In this document: piece by piece, positions 35,628 to 45,430 of the stretch
Layout of the letters: every line of letters begins with the position of its first letter
Numbering within the stretch: position 1 is the stretch's first letter
NCBI RefSeq assembly: GCF_021462415.1
Contig: NZ_JAKEDS010000002.1
Location: 868,001 to 932,000, forward strand
DNA: 64,000 bases
From: Rhodohalobacter sp. 614A
GTDB taxonomy: Bacteria; Bacteroidota; Rhodothermia; Balneolales; Balneolaceae
Reading direction: 5' to 3'
Translations under genes and position numbers: made by a program
Notes under the pieces: generated by a model
Database searches by the model: none
What the model was told of the DNA's origin: nothing
Seen by the model: the letters and a program-made list of their open reading frames with translations, nothing else

Positions 35628-36392
35628 ATGAGGAAAATTACAGCAGTCATCAAATCTTTTTTGTGCATTCTATCCACGGGTTTGGTCTATACGATTTATG
35701 CCATTGGTTTGTTATTCATCAGGATTTTTAAAGGGCGATACGAACCCTGGAGAAATAAATGCCTGAAATTATGGGGCAAACTTGCATTAACTTCTCTCGG
35801 CGTAAAGGTTGAAATGAAAGGCACACCACCTGAGCCGCCATTTTTTCTTGTCAGTAATCATTTAAGCTATATCGATATTCCGGTTTATTACTATTGTTTG
35901 AAAACAACATTTGTATCTAAAGCAGAGATTAAGAATTGGCCGATTGTGGGATTGATGGCACGGTCGCTTGGAATCATTTTTATTGACAGAAATAGAAAAC
36001 GTGATGTCCAAAGAGTAAACACAGTCATTTCAAACAAAATAAATGACAGACAGGGAGTAGTACTTTTCCCTGAAGGCAAAACCTCCGCCGGTGATGATAT
36101 AATGCCTTTCAGGCCTTCGCTGTTGCAACATCCGGCTATCGAAGGATTACAGGTTCATTACGCCGCCATTCGATATCAAACAAGCGAGAAAGATGTACCG
36201 GCTCGCGACTCTGTAGCTTGGTGGCAGGATATCAGCATGTTTCAGCATTTAATCGGTTTGGCGTCTAACCGGTCTATTACCGCCGAGGTCACCTTCGGAG
36301 AAAAAAGCATCAGGAAAGAGGATAGAAAAGTATTGGCAGCGGAACTTCATAAAGAAGTCAAATCTGTATTTAATCCAATGACACCCAATTGA
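35628..36392 (+). CDS. 1-acyl-sn-glycerol-3-phosphate acyltransferase (PlsC-like)
   Basis: 254 residues. An N-terminal membrane segment (about 9-32) precedes the acyltransferase motifs: NHLSYID (HX4D), the FIDRNRKRD block, and LFPEGKTSAGD (FPEG). It acylates lysophosphatidate or a related lysolipid at the inner membrane. It lies 37 bp before the hydrolase-DedA fusion on the same strand, so a shared lipid or membrane role is possible. Confidence 0.87.
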   Translation: MRKITAVIKSFLCILSTGLVYTIYAIGLLFIRIFKGRYEPWRNKCLKLWGKLALTSLGVKVEMKGTPPEPPFFLVSNHLSYIDIPVYYYCLKTTFVSKAEIKNWPIVGLMARSLGIIFIDRNRKRDVQRVNTVISNKINDRQGVVLFPEGKTSAGDDIMPFRPSLLQHPAIEGLQVHYAAIRYQTSEKDVPARDSVAWWQDISMFQHLIGLASNRSITAEVTFGEKSIRKEDRKVLAAELHKEVKSVFNPMTPN

Positions 36393-36429
36393 TTATGGAT
36401 ATTATCTTGAATCCATTGAAAAAAGAAAA

Positions 36430-38013
36430 TTGACTCATAATCTCTTAAAAACCATAAAGATTTTTTGCATAATCTATGCCGGAGCACTTCTTCTGTCATG
36501 GATCATTCAAATCTATTTTCCTACATCTGACAAACCCAATCGGTACCAGGAAGCTCAGGTTATTGTGGATAATGGCAAGAGAATTGATCATCAGTTTCTT
36601 TATCTCGCAAATTCAGAATCAGATCAGTCCATCATTCTTCTTCCTGATCTTTTTGGCGGGCAGGAATTTTTGTTACCGCTGGCTCGAATGCTTGATGATT
36701 CTTTGAATGTGATCATTCCTGAATATCCTCAGGTTACAACAAATAATGTATCTGTAAGCCATTCTGTGCAAAGCCGTGCACGCTTTATTGATAGCTTGGT
36801 TGATTCCCTCAATCTTGAAAATGTTCATTTACTGGGGCATGGGTATGGCGGACTTATCGCGATAGACCTGGTATCTGATTCCACTCAAACCCAATATCAA
36901 AGTTTGGTTCTGTTATCATCGTATGGTCCGCAGGAACTGCAATTTTTGGGGAATCATATCATTAACAGATCACTTTATTCAACGCTATATCCTGTTGTGA
37001 CGGTTTTTAAATATTTGGTTCCTCATATGGGCTGGTATTACGAACAGCCCGTAGATTTCAATTTTGCTAATACGCTCATTGCTTTAGATCAGCGGCCGGT
37101 TCGGGATCAGCTCCAAAGAATTGAAATACCAGTGCATATTTTACAGCCTATCAAAGATCGATATGTATCTCTGTCAATTGCTGAAGAAATCCACCGGCTT
37201 GTGCCGCATAGTTCGCTGTTTTTGGCTGATGGAGATCATCTTACAACCCGAAAAACACCCGGAGTTTGGAATCAGCAGATTATTGATTTTGTGAATATTG
37301 TACACGATGGAATGGCTATTGGAAGAGATGAAGCGATAATCAGCCGCCTGGAAGCTTCCCAGGAACCATTTGATGCGGATAAATTTGCCACAATTGGCGG
37401 CTGGACGCTAATAATTATTCTTTTTCTGCTTGCGCTGATATCCTTAATCAGCGAAGATCTCGCTTGTATTGCAGGTGGATTACTGGTTGCCAGCGGCATC
37501 ATTGATTTCTGGTTTGCGGTTTTGGGCGCTTGTATTGGCGTTTTAGGTGCCGATGTCATCCTCTATTTCCTGGGCAAGTGGATTGGAAACCCAATCCTGC
37601 AATGGATTCCATTCCGGTGGTTTATCAAAGAAGAAGACATTGTAAGGGCTGAACAGATGTACCGAATGAGAGGAGTTGAGATTATTTTTGCCACACGTTT
37701 TTTGCCAGGCACCCGCTTGCCGGTTTACCTGGTTTCAGGGATGATTCGAGTAAAGTTTTCTTTCTTCCTGCTTTATTTTGTGATTTCAATGATGATCTGG
37801 GCTCCGCTATTGGTTGGTATTTCTGCACTCATCGGCCAGCCAATGATTTCATACATGGCTACGTATCAAGAATACGCTTTATGGCTGATACCCATTATTT
37901 TGGGGACTATTTATCTGGCAATAAAGGGAATTATAATGGTTTCAACGCCAAACGGACGACGCAAAATTGTTGTGAAATATCATCGTTTCCGGGAAAAGTA
38001 TCTGGGAAAATAG
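36430..38013 (+). CDS. Alpha/beta-hydrolase-DedA (VTT) fusion without nucleophile Ser
   Basis: 527 residues from a TTG start. After a membrane anchor (about 8-30), residues 60-300 form an alpha/beta-hydrolase fold. The nucleophile elbow reads GHGYG, so Gly138 (codon GGG) stands where Ser is expected; the late DGDH His is kept. Residues about 320-520 form a DedA/SNARE-associated VTT domain: SEDLACIAGGLLVASGI, FFLGKWIG-like YFLGKWIGNP, and FATRFLPGTRLPVYLVSGM with the conserved R and P. DedA proteins are thought to move lipids such as undecaprenyl phosphate. The hydrolase part may bind but not cleave a lipid or peptide. Confidence 0.85.
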   Translation: MTHNLLKTIKIFCIIYAGALLLSWIIQIYFPTSDKPNRYQEAQVIVDNGKRIDHQFLYLANSESDQSIILLPDLFGGQEFLLPLARMLDDSLNVIIPEYPQVTTNNVSVSHSVQSRARFIDSLVDSLNLENVHLLGHGYGGLIAIDLVSDSTQTQYQSLVLLSSYGPQELQFLGNHIINRSLYSTLYPVVTVFKYLVPHMGWYYEQPVDFNFANTLIALDQRPVRDQLQRIEIPVHILQPIKDRYVSLSIAEEIHRLVPHSSLFLADGDHLTTRKTPGVWNQQIIDFVNIVHDGMAIGRDEAIISRLEASQEPFDADKFATIGGWTLIIILFLLALISLISEDLACIAGGLLVASGIIDFWFAVLGACIGVLGADVILYFLGKWIGNPILQWIPFRWFIKEEDIVRAEQMYRMRGVEIIFATRFLPGTRLPVYLVSGMIRVKFSFFLLYFVISMMIWAPLLVGISALIGQPMISYMATYQEYALWLIPIILGTIYLAIKGIIMVSTPNGRRKIVVKYHRFREKYLGK

Positions 38014-38020
38014 AAGTGTT

Positions 38021-38482
38021 TTATCTCTTCGATTTAAAAAACTCCTGAAGTAAATACTGACAATCCGCTTCCATCACGCCCTGGATCACTTCAATATTGT
38101 GATTGAGTTTATTATTGGATGAGATATTAAAAACCGTTCCGCAGGCACCAGCTTTTTCATCCATAGCCCCAAAGACAATTCGTTTGATTTTGGTCCACAC
38201 CAGTGCCCCGGCACACATGGGACAAGGTTCAAGAGTTACGTAAAGCGTACAATCGTGCAGGTATTTATTTTGAAGAGTGGAGCAAGCGGCGGAAGTCGCA
38301 ATCATTTCAGCATGGGCCGTAGAATCCTGAAGCATTTCCACTTGGTTATATCCCTTTCCAATAATGCTGTTTTCGTGGACGACCACCGCACCAACGGGGA
38401 TTTCTCCTTTTTCATAAGCGGTTTCTGCAAGCCGAAAAGCCTGCATCATATAATTTTGATGAATATTTTTTCCGTTAAACAT
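38021..38482 (-). CDS. tadA: tRNA-specific adenosine deaminase TadA-like
   Basis: 153 residues of the cytidine/deoxycytidylate deaminase fold. The zinc site is HAEMIA and PCPMCAGA, with the preceding VTLE. GEIPVGAVVV and the DEKAGACGTVFNI region match TadA, which converts A34 to inosine in tRNA-Arg. Guanine deaminases share the fold, so the assignment is strong but not absolute. It is convergent with the fusion gene (7 bp) and divergent from apt. Confidence 0.85.
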   Translation of the reverse strand: MFNGKNIHQNYMMQAFRLAETAYEKGEIPVGAVVVHENSIIGKGYNQVEMLQDSTAHAEMIATSAACSTLQNKYLHDCTLYVTLEPCPMCAGALVWTKIKRIVFGAMDEKAGACGTVFNISSNNKLNHNIEVIQGVMEADCQYLLQEFFKSKR

Positions 38483-38544
38483 TCGACAAGAAAAATGTTA
38501 AGTTTCTGCTATAGCTACGTTCACTAATCCGGGTCACAAATAAA

Positions 38545-39096
38545 ATGCCACCAATTTCTAATGTTGAGAAGTCAATAAAAGGATTACTACTCGAGAATAT
38601 CCGATCCATAAAAGACTTTCCCAAACCGGGAATTGTTTTTAAAGATATTACTCCCTTATTAAATGATAAACACCTTCTGGAATTAACTTCAATGCTGTTG
38701 GCAAATCCTTTTCGGGGAATGGAAGTAGATCACGTTGCCGGTTTGGAGTCGAGAGGATTTTTATTCGGAACGAATCTTGCCCAAGATCTTCATGCCGGTT
38801 TTATCCCCATTCGAAAACCAAACAAACTTCCGGCAGAAACTGAAAAAGTGGAATATGAATTGGAGTACGGAACGGATTCACTTGAAATTCACCAGGATGC
38901 GATCAAACCCGGTGCCAAAGTAGTCATTCATGACGATTTGATTGCCACGGGTGGAACCGCAAAAGCTGCCACCGAATTAATCCAGAAGTTAGGAGGCCAG
39001 ATCGTTGGATATTCGTTTGTTATGGAAATTAAAGCACTTCAGGGAAGTTCTAAGCTGGAAGCTGTAGCGCCTTGTTTCGCATTACTTTCAGTTTGA
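38545..39096 (+). CDS. apt: Adenine phosphoribosyltransferase
   Basis: 183 residues. It begins with the family's IRSIKDFPKPGIVFKDITPLL and has GLESRGFLFG and the PRPP-binding VVIHDDLIATGGTAKAA. It salvages adenine to AMP in the cytoplasm. The start region carries about 10 extra residues before the core. Probably monocistronic; the next gene starts 57 bp later. Confidence 0.95.
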   Translation: MPPISNVEKSIKGLLLENIRSIKDFPKPGIVFKDITPLLNDKHLLELTSMLLANPFRGMEVDHVAGLESRGFLFGTNLAQDLHAGFIPIRKPNKLPAETEKVEYELEYGTDSLEIHQDAIKPGAKVVIHDDLIATGGTAKAATELIQKLGGQIVGYSFVMEIKALQGSSKLEAVAPCFALLSV

Positions 39097-39153
39097 TGGA
39101 ACAAAAATTTTAATTCATCATCTAACCACTGAACCCTTAATTCATTTATTACT

Positions 39154-39618
39154 ATGGTACAAAAACAACTACTTACACTTTTTATGGGTGTGGTTTTAAT
39201 GCTTGGGATTATTTCTTGCGGACCATCACTCGTGATTCAAAATGTTGATTACGCACATCCGATTGAGAGTGTTCTCGAACCGGACAGCGATAACATGGTT
39301 CACGATGATCGCTACGCTATTGATTTCTCAATCGCACCTATTTTAGAAGAAGAAGGCACAACATCTGTAGATGAAATTCGGCTCATCCGGAATACTGCAG
39401 GTTACTATTTTGTGACCGCAAATGGCTTTAGCAATGTCTATGTTTTTTCGCCGGCTGAGAGTGAATTGAAGCTCAAAAATACGATTGAATTTGAGACAGG
39501 TTTAAGTGAACCAGCGTTTAACCAACGTGAGGACTTTATTGAATTGGTAGATCTTGCAAATGGTGAAACGTACAGATTAAACCATGAAGGAATACAAGAA
39601 GAAGAGGACTCAGAATGA
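39154..39618 (+). CDS. Unknown lipoprotein
   Basis: 154 residues. The signal ends in the lipobox IISC (MVQKQLLTLFMGVVLMLGIISC), so it is an envelope lipoprotein. The mature part is acidic and looks beta-rich, with DEIRLIRNTAGYYFVTANGFSNVYVF, and ends in EEEDSE. I do not recognise a family. Its stop overlaps the start of the next gene (ATGA), so it is coupled to the coiled-coil membrane protein. Confidence 0.75.
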   Translation: MVQKQLLTLFMGVVLMLGIISCGPSLVIQNVDYAHPIESVLEPDSDNMVHDDRYAIDFSIAPILEEEGTTSVDEIRLIRNTAGYYFVTANGFSNVYVFSPAESELKLKNTIEFETGLSEPAFNQREDFIELVDLANGETYRLNHEGIQEEEDSE

Positions 39619-40847
39619 ATACTTTAATCAAACAGTTTACACTTTTTGTTGTACTGACACTTTTTACAGGAATGGCTGCCGTTGCCCAGCAGTCTGACTA
39701 TCAGATTCAGCAGGATTTCAGAACAGAATACAATGAACTTCTTGAACGAATCGACCAGGCTACTACAACGGAAGCGTTAGAGGAGATTGAAGAGGCGATC
39801 AATGATCTGGAAGATGAATACGAGCAACATGCCGATTTAATTGATGCTTCCAGCAATCCTGATTCATTTGATGGCGCAATTTCCACATTACGCCAAACTC
39901 ATGCATCTGCCGTAGAAAGCATCTCGACCATTGAGGATCTGAATGATCAGATTGAAGATCTTGAAACCGAAATGGAAGGAGTGAAGTCTCGTCTGGATCA
40001 ATTAAGTGATGAACGGACAACGCTTCAACAGCAAATTGATGCATCTACTGAAAATGAAGCTCGCCAGGCTTCTTTAATTCGCCAGTATCGTGAGAATATT
40101 GAAGAGCGAAACCTCTTCGTTTCCAATTTCCTTGGCGAATTGCTTTCAAAATATCAATCAATGGATAGTGCCCAGCAGCAGGAAATTTCTGAAGCTGCCG
40201 GCCGACTTGAAGAAAATCCGATTGATGTTATCAAAAATGTAATCAACGAATACATCAATATGATGGATCAATCCTCCGCTTTGATGGCACCCGATTACGT
40301 TTCGATGAAAGCTCAGCATGGATATTTTGTGGAAGTTTGGGATAGTATCGGCGAGCAGTTGGTAAATACGTTTGCTCCTGAAAATCCTGCTCAAACACAA
40401 GAAGAAGTTGATCAACTTCTTACAGCCTGGCAATCATCCATCACCAATAATCTCTGGGGATCCATTCGAACTTCTTTCAGCGAAAATGGAGTTGAGTTAG
40501 CTGAATTCAATTCTTCTGAAGAGTTCTTTAATGCTTTAAACAGCTACCTGGATGGCTCCATCGAGACCAGCGTTGAACGTAACAGCGAAGAAGACTACGA
40601 TGTGTATCGCGAGTTCAACAACTTCTGGTCAAACACGGTGAAAGCCGAATGGGGAGAAATGTTTATTGAAGGTGATATTCTTTCTCAATCTCAAATTTCA
40701 GCGATTGATATGAAGCTTGATGATTGGAGAGACGAAGCTATGCCTACTTCCAATCTTACATTTATTTTGTTGATTGTAAGTATAGCTGTGATCATCGGCT
40801 TGATCGTACTTCTTCTCACCAGGAAAAGTGGTGAATCCAAAGCGTAG
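39615..40847 (+). CDS. Unknown exported coiled-coil protein with C-terminal anchor
   Basis: 410 residues. A signal peptide (cleavage near AVAQQ) is followed by acidic helical segments with strong coiled-coil character (about 30-180: LEEIEEAINDLEDEYEQH, IEDLNDQIEDLETEMEGVKSRLDQLSDERTTLQQQID). A soluble domain follows (about 200-375) and a C-terminal transmembrane helix (about 380-400) with a basic tail RKSGESKA. The topology suggests a periplasmic protein anchored in the inner membrane by its C-terminus. Family not recognised. It ends before a clear terminator and is paired with the lipoprotein gene. Confidence 0.78.
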   Translation: MNTLIKQFTLFVVLTLFTGMAAVAQQSDYQIQQDFRTEYNELLERIDQATTTEALEEIEEAINDLEDEYEQHADLIDASSNPDSFDGAISTLRQTHASAVESISTIEDLNDQIEDLETEMEGVKSRLDQLSDERTTLQQQIDASTENEARQASLIRQYRENIEERNLFVSNFLGELLSKYQSMDSAQQQEISEAAGRLEENPIDVIKNVINEYINMMDQSSALMAPDYVSMKAQHGYFVEVWDSIGEQLVNTFAPENPAQTQEEVDQLLTAWQSSITNNLWGSIRTSFSENGVELAEFNSSEEFFNALNSYLDGSIETSVERNSEEDYDVYREFNNFWSNTVKAEWGEMFIEGDILSQSQISAIDMKLDDWRDEAMPTSNLTFILLIVSIAVIIGLIVLLLTRKSGESKA

Positions 40848-40870
40848 ACAATAAAGTTTTAAACAGATCT

Positions 40871-40907
40871 AAAGCCGTCCTGATACACATTCGGGGCGGC
40901 TTTTTTT
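40871..40907 (+). terminator. Rho-independent terminator
   Basis: AAAGCCGTCC (40871-40880) pairs with GGGCGGCTTT (40894-40903) with one G-U pair. A run of seven T follows (40901-40907, partly in the stem). It ends the lipoprotein/coiled-coil unit and reaches the 3' end of the convergent VWA gene. Confidence 0.85.
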
Positions 40908-43026
40908 ATGGCAGGGATACAGATCTTCGGAGAATCCATTCAACAGAGAGAAGAAACAAAACTACAAAGAACCAAATTGCTGAATGATGAATGAAAACCA
41001 ACTCTTCACTGATTTCTTCCGATATCTGTACACTTTCACTGTCCTGCAGAAAATCATTCAGCCGGTTCATGTCATAGTCTTGAAGAAAAATACCTTCCGT
41101 AAATTCCGATAACCTGCGAAGTAATTCGTCATTTCGTTTTGTATTTAGAAACTCTGCAGAAGATTGACTGACCCTGACCCGTGTTTCGGCCGTTCCGATC
41201 GTTCGATTGTTTTTAGTAGCAGTGGCTTCCACACGATAGATTCCCTGGGGATAATTACCGATATCAGCTGAATACGATTCATTTTGTCGATGAGTCATTC
41301 TGTATACACTGCTCTCTTCATCACGGTCTTCATAATTTACATCAAGTTCAATGATGGCATCCGGCTCGGGTTCACCTCGTTCGTTAAACAAAGTGCCTCT
41401 TATTTCAACAGGTTCATTCTCGGAAAAAATACTTTTTGCAGGTTCAATGATCAGGTTTTCGCGATCGGGAGACGTTGAAGTCCAGGATATCAGATTGGTA
41501 AATAATTGTTCGAAAAATTGCCGTGTTTCCGGATTCTGGCTTTGTTCAAATCTGTACCAGCCATATGCGGTTACGGATGCTCGCCTGCTTGTTGAGGCGT
41601 CTTCCACTATTAAAACAGGAAGCCCCGATTGAATACTTCTGTAATTTGCGGTTAACAAAGTTTGGGATAAAGAAGAGGATTGATATTGGCCGCGATATGT
41701 TTGCAATGTTGGAAATCGCTGAATTCCGGCTGATTGTAGTTCCAGCACAGGATGTGATACCGAGGATTGAAAGGGTTCTAGCTGTACATCAATTTGCTGG
41801 TTCCCAATAGATGACAAATAACTTGCAGTCAGTTGAGTTATTTGATTGCTCATCAAAATTCTGAATGTATTGGGAGCTGCTATATAGAGAATCGGTACTT
41901 GTTGATTGTTCAACCATTCAAACAAAGATGAATTTATTGCCGGAAGTCCATGCAGCACAATTAAATCCATATCTTCATTCAATTGCTGTGGATTACTTCC
42001 CACAAACCGATTATTTCCCAGATAAGTTGAACTGAACAATTCATTCTGCTGATCCGTAGCAATCAGTCTTCGGATTGAACCGATATCAGGATGAATTTCG
42101 AAGGCAAGGGATAGAATATTTGTTTTATCCTCCAACACCTCGATGGTAAATTGCGACTGATTATTTTGTTCGGTGAATTCACCGTCTTTTGGTGGAATCC
42201 GAATCTCAAAATCAAAAAAACCGGCTTCTGTAAACTCTTGTTGAAATTCGACTATTTGGCTGCTTGTTTCTGCGCTGAATGTAAGGGAATGCGTCTCAGT
42301 TAATTCGCCGTCTTTAAATAATTGTACAGTTGTTTCTTCTCCTTCAAAACCTTGTTGCTGAATTTCGGCCGTAAAAGTCTGACGGGTTTGTGTATAGACC
42401 GTCTGAATGAAATCAACATTTGAAATGGCAATATCACGAACGGCCGTGGTATCTCCAACAGGCACAGTAATGAGAGGTATCGATAAATTTTGAGCTGCAA
42501 AAACCGGGTTTCGTCCATTTGTAAGAATTCCGTCTGAGAATATAACGGAGGCCCGATAATTCGTTTCGCGCTCACGAATAAATTCAATAAGTGAATTTAA
42601 GTTGGTACGAAATCCATCAACTGTAACCTCATCAAAAGAAGAAACCTCATCATCAAACAAAAAATAATCGTATTCGAATTCACTGCTTTCCGAACTCCTG
42701 AACTGTGCAATAATGTTTGAATAGGATTCCAGACCTGAGTACTCTCCGCGCTCTACTGAAAGACTTTGACTGTTATCAATAAATACAGCTATTCGTGGAT
42801 TGTCAGAGTCTGAGTTTTGCCGCACGAAAAAGGGATTGAGAAGTAACAACAGCAAAATGAAAAGTGAAGCGGCCCTCAGCGTAATAAGTGTATAGCGTTT
42901 TAGCTGAGGAACGGAGGAAAGGTGCTGGTAACTCCACCAGGCTAAAAAGAAAGAGACAAGCGCGAGCAGTACAATGGCCAAAATCGGAAAAACCGGACTA
43001 AAACCCTGTATAAACGCGCAGTTCAT
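40906..43026 (-). CDS. Membrane VWA-type protein linked to MoxR
   Basis: About 706 residues from ATG 43026, 10 bp after the moxR stop; the frame is open further into moxR, but that part lacks support. Two N-terminal hydrophobic helices (PVFPILAIVLLALVSFFLAWW and ITLRAASLFILLLLLLNPFF) precede a von Willebrand A domain with the MIDAS DNSQS (in VFIDNSQSLS) and a later ASVIFSDGILT. Ig-like and other extracytoplasmic beta domains follow, and a C-terminal helix (FIHHSAIWFFVVLFLLSVEWILRR) ends the protein. MoxR-VWA pairs serve as chaperone or maturation modules for envelope complexes; the client is unknown here. Confidence 0.82.
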   Translation of the reverse strand: MNCAFIQGFSPVFPILAIVLLALVSFFLAWWSYQHLSSVPQLKRYTLITLRAASLFILLLLLLNPFFVRQNSDSDNPRIAVFIDNSQSLSVERGEYSGLESYSNIIAQFRSSESSEFEYDYFLFDDEVSSFDEVTVDGFRTNLNSLIEFIRERETNYRASVIFSDGILTNGRNPVFAAQNLSIPLITVPVGDTTAVRDIAISNVDFIQTVYTQTRQTFTAEIQQQGFEGEETTVQLFKDGELTETHSLTFSAETSSQIVEFQQEFTEAGFFDFEIRIPPKDGEFTEQNNQSQFTIEVLEDKTNILSLAFEIHPDIGSIRRLIATDQQNELFSSTYLGNNRFVGSNPQQLNEDMDLIVLHGLPAINSSLFEWLNNQQVPILYIAAPNTFRILMSNQITQLTASYLSSIGNQQIDVQLEPFQSSVSHPVLELQSAGIQRFPTLQTYRGQYQSSSLSQTLLTANYRSIQSGLPVLIVEDASTSRRASVTAYGWYRFEQSQNPETRQFFEQLFTNLISWTSTSPDRENLIIEPAKSIFSENEPVEIRGTLFNERGEPEPDAIIELDVNYEDRDEESSVYRMTHRQNESYSADIGNYPQGIYRVEATATKNNRTIGTAETRVRVSQSSAEFLNTKRNDELLRRLSEFTEGIFLQDYDMNRLNDFLQDSESVQISEEISEELVFIHHSAIWFFVVLFLLSVEWILRRSVSLP

Positions 43027-43036
43027 GAGTCCAGTT

Positions 43037-44032
43037 TTAAATGTTTTTTGCCAACTTGTGGATGATATCAACGGTTGATAATCCTTCGGCTTCAGCAGCA
43101 TAATTGGTTACTATTCTGTGTCGCAAAACAGGTACGGCAAGTGCTTCAATATCTTCCATTTCCACATTGTATCGTCCTTGGGACAACGCTCTCGTCTTGG
43201 CACCCAAAACCAGGTATTGCGAAGCCCGCGGGCCGGCTCCCCAACTGAGGTATTTGTTAACAAAATCGGGAGCATGTTCCGTATTTGGCCTGGACTGAGT
43301 AACGAGTTTTACTGTTTTATCCAAAACATGATCGGGAAGAGGTACTTCCCGAACCATTTTCTGGATGTCCAGTATCTGGTCTTTCTCCAAAACCGAATTG
43401 ATTTTTACGTCCCTCGGGGAAGTAGTTTGATTTACAATCTGTTTTTCTTCATCAAAAAGCGGATAATCCAGCCAGATGTTAAACATGAAACGGTCGAGCT
43501 GGGCTTCGGGCAGGGGATAGGTTCCTTCCTGTTCAATTGGATTTTGTGTAGCCAGAACAAAGAAAGGCCGGTCCAGGTTAAACGTCTGCCCGGAAGCTGT
43601 TACGTTATATTCCTGCATTCCTTCCAGCAAGGCAGCCTGTGTTTTCGGAGGTGTTCGGTTGATCTCATCCGCCAATACAATATTTGCAAAAATTGGTCCT
43701 TTGATAAACTTGAACGCCTTTTTGCCTGTTTCCTTATCATCCTCAATCACTTCAGTTCCTGTAATATCGCCCGGCATTAAATCCGGAGTAAACTGAATTC
43801 GGCTGAAGGAGAGGTTCAACGTTTCAGCAAGTGTCTGAATGAGTAAAGTTTTTGCAAGGCCCGGTACTCCGACAAGAACACAATGTCCGCGAGAGAAAAG
43901 AGAGATTAAAAGTTGATCGACAACATCTTTCTGGCCGACAACCGTTTTGGCAATCTCATTCTTTATTTTTGCAAAAGAGTCACTAAAAAAAGATGCTGCT
44001 TCTTCAGGCGCTTCAGGAATCGATTGATACAT
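43037..44032 (-). CDS. MoxR family AAA+ ATPase
   Basis: 331 residues. It has Walker A GVPGLAKT, Walker [24 protein letters not shown] (the MoxR signature), sensor [22 protein letters not shown], and the C-terminal lid with [27 protein letters not shown]. It acts with VWA proteins as a metal-ion-insertion or folding chaperone. It lies between the SurA-like gene (8 bp) and the VWA gene (10 bp) in the same leftward run. Confidence 0.94.
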   Translation of the reverse strand: MYQSIPEAPEEAASFFSDSFAKIKNEIAKTVVGQKDVVDQLLISLFSRGHCVLVGVPGLAKTLLIQTLAETLNLSFSRIQFTPDLMPGDITGTEVIEDDKETGKKAFKFIKGPIFANIVLADEINRTPPKTQAALLEGMQEYNVTASGQTFNLDRPFFVLATQNPIEQEGTYPLPEAQLDRFMFNIWLDYPLFDEEKQIVNQTTSPRDVKINSVLEKDQILDIQKMVREVPLPDHVLDKTVKLVTQSRPNTEHAPDFVNKYLSWGAGPRASQYLVLGAKTRALSQGRYNVEMEDIEALAVPVLRHRIVTNYAAEAEGLSTVDIIHKLAKNI

Positions 44033-44040
44033 AAATAAAT

Positions 44041-45414
44041 CTAAATTTGTGCTTCTGTTGAAATATCTTCAGGCATTGGGATCTTGAATTCAACATAAAC
44101 TTCTGTTCTCAAATCGTCGATCCATTGACGCATAATTCTGTTTTGTTTTTGCTGCAGGGCCACTTGCCGGAGACGATCGTAATCAGTTTCAAGGTTTGCG
44201 CGGTGTTGTGGGATATGGCTATCCAAACGGACAATACGAAAAGCCCTGTTCACATTTGGATTATTCGGATTGTATGGCCTGGGTTCAGAAATATCTCCTT
44301 CCTCATCCAACAATAATACAATTCTGTAAAGAGCCGGCTCAAGCTGATCGAGCGAAATAAGCCGATTGGCATTTTGCGGATTATAAATTTTACCGCCTAC
44401 AGATGCAGTTTCTTCATCCTCGGAATATTGTCTTGCCAAGTCTGCGAATGATTTATCATGATTTAAAACACTATCGCGTAATGCGGTCAGTTTTTCAATA
44501 GCTGATTCTTCATCTACACTGGCTTCATCAACTTCAATAAGAATATGGTTGGTCTCAATATTGTCGCCCACCCGCCGATTTAACCGAATGACGTGAAAGC
44601 CGAATTGAGTTTCAACAACTTCGGAAATACCTCCGGGTTCAAGGGCAGATGCAGCCGCAGAATAATTAGCGACAAGATCATCCAGCGGCATTAATGGAAG
44701 GAGTCCGCCTCTGGGACCCGTTGGGCCGTCACTATATTTGCGAGCCATTTCCTCAAAATTTTTCCCACCGGTTGTAACAGAATCCCGTAGCGCCTGTGCA
44801 CGCTGGTAAGCTGCTTGTTTGGCGTCTTCAAGAGGAGGAGGGATTGCAACAATCTGCGAGATAGCAACCTGTTCCGGAATAATTGGAACCTGTCCATCGG
44901 GTATTTGTTCAAAGAAATTTAGTACTTCGGGCCGTGTAATATTAATCTGCTGCATTTTTTGCTGCTGAACTCTCTGAGCAGTTAACTGATCCCGGAACTG
45001 CTCTCTGAATTCAGCCCGAATTTCAATAATACTTTGCCCGAAAGCATCTTCAAGCGCCTGTTCACTTCCCGCTTGCCTGGTAAGTTGTTCAATTCGCTGG
45101 TCCATCATTCGGTTCACTTCGTCATCACCAACAACAACAGAATCAATCTGAGCTTTTTGAAGCAAAACATAGTTATCTACCATGCTTTGGAGTGCACTGT
45201 ACCAAAGTTCTTTATTGAACTCAACATCCTGGCCTTCGACCCGGGCCTGACGTAAAAAGTTTTGCACTTCGCTATCAACGTCAGATTTTAGAATAATACG
45301 GTCGTTGACAATCGCAACAATTCTGTCTGACACCTGGGAATTTTGAGCGAACAGCGGCGTTGTGAATATGATAAGCAATAATAGAGATGTTAATGCCTTC
45401 GAGTAAATGTTCAT
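44041..45414 (-). CDS. SurA-like periplasmic peptidyl-prolyl isomerase
   Basis: 457 residues from ATG 45414 ([24 protein letters not shown], a clear signal peptide); the frame runs upstream into the next gene without a plausible start. The N-terminal SurA helical domain begins [26 protein letters not shown]. Two parvulin (PpiC) domains follow, with [14 protein letters not shown]...[21 protein letters not shown] and a second [14 protein letters not shown]. It chaperones outer-membrane proteins. It is the third of three tandem parvulin genes. Confidence 0.9.
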   Translation of the reverse strand: MNIYSKALTSLLLLIIFTTPLFAQNSQVSDRIVAIVNDRIILKSDVDSEVQNFLRQARVEGQDVEFNKELWYSALQSMVDNYVLLQKAQIDSVVVGDDEVNRMMDQRIEQLTRQAGSEQALEDAFGQSIIEIRAEFREQFRDQLTAQRVQQQKMQQINITRPEVLNFFEQIPDGQVPIIPEQVAISQIVAIPPPLEDAKQAAYQRAQALRDSVTTGGKNFEEMARKYSDGPTGPRGGLLPLMPLDDLVANYSAAASALEPGGISEVVETQFGFHVIRLNRRVGDNIETNHILIEVDEASVDEESAIEKLTALRDSVLNHDKSFADLARQYSEDEETASVGGKIYNPQNANRLISLDQLEPALYRIVLLLDEEGDISEPRPYNPNNPNVNRAFRIVRLDSHIPQHRANLETDYDRLRQVALQQKQNRIMRQWIDDLRTEVYVEFKIPMPEDISTEAQI

Positions 45415-45430
45415 TAAAATGTTTGTGTAA

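Noticed and set aside
43118-43780. 220-codon frame antisense to moxR
   Set aside because: The opposite strand codes a clear MoxR ATPase with all motifs; the frame is a shadow.
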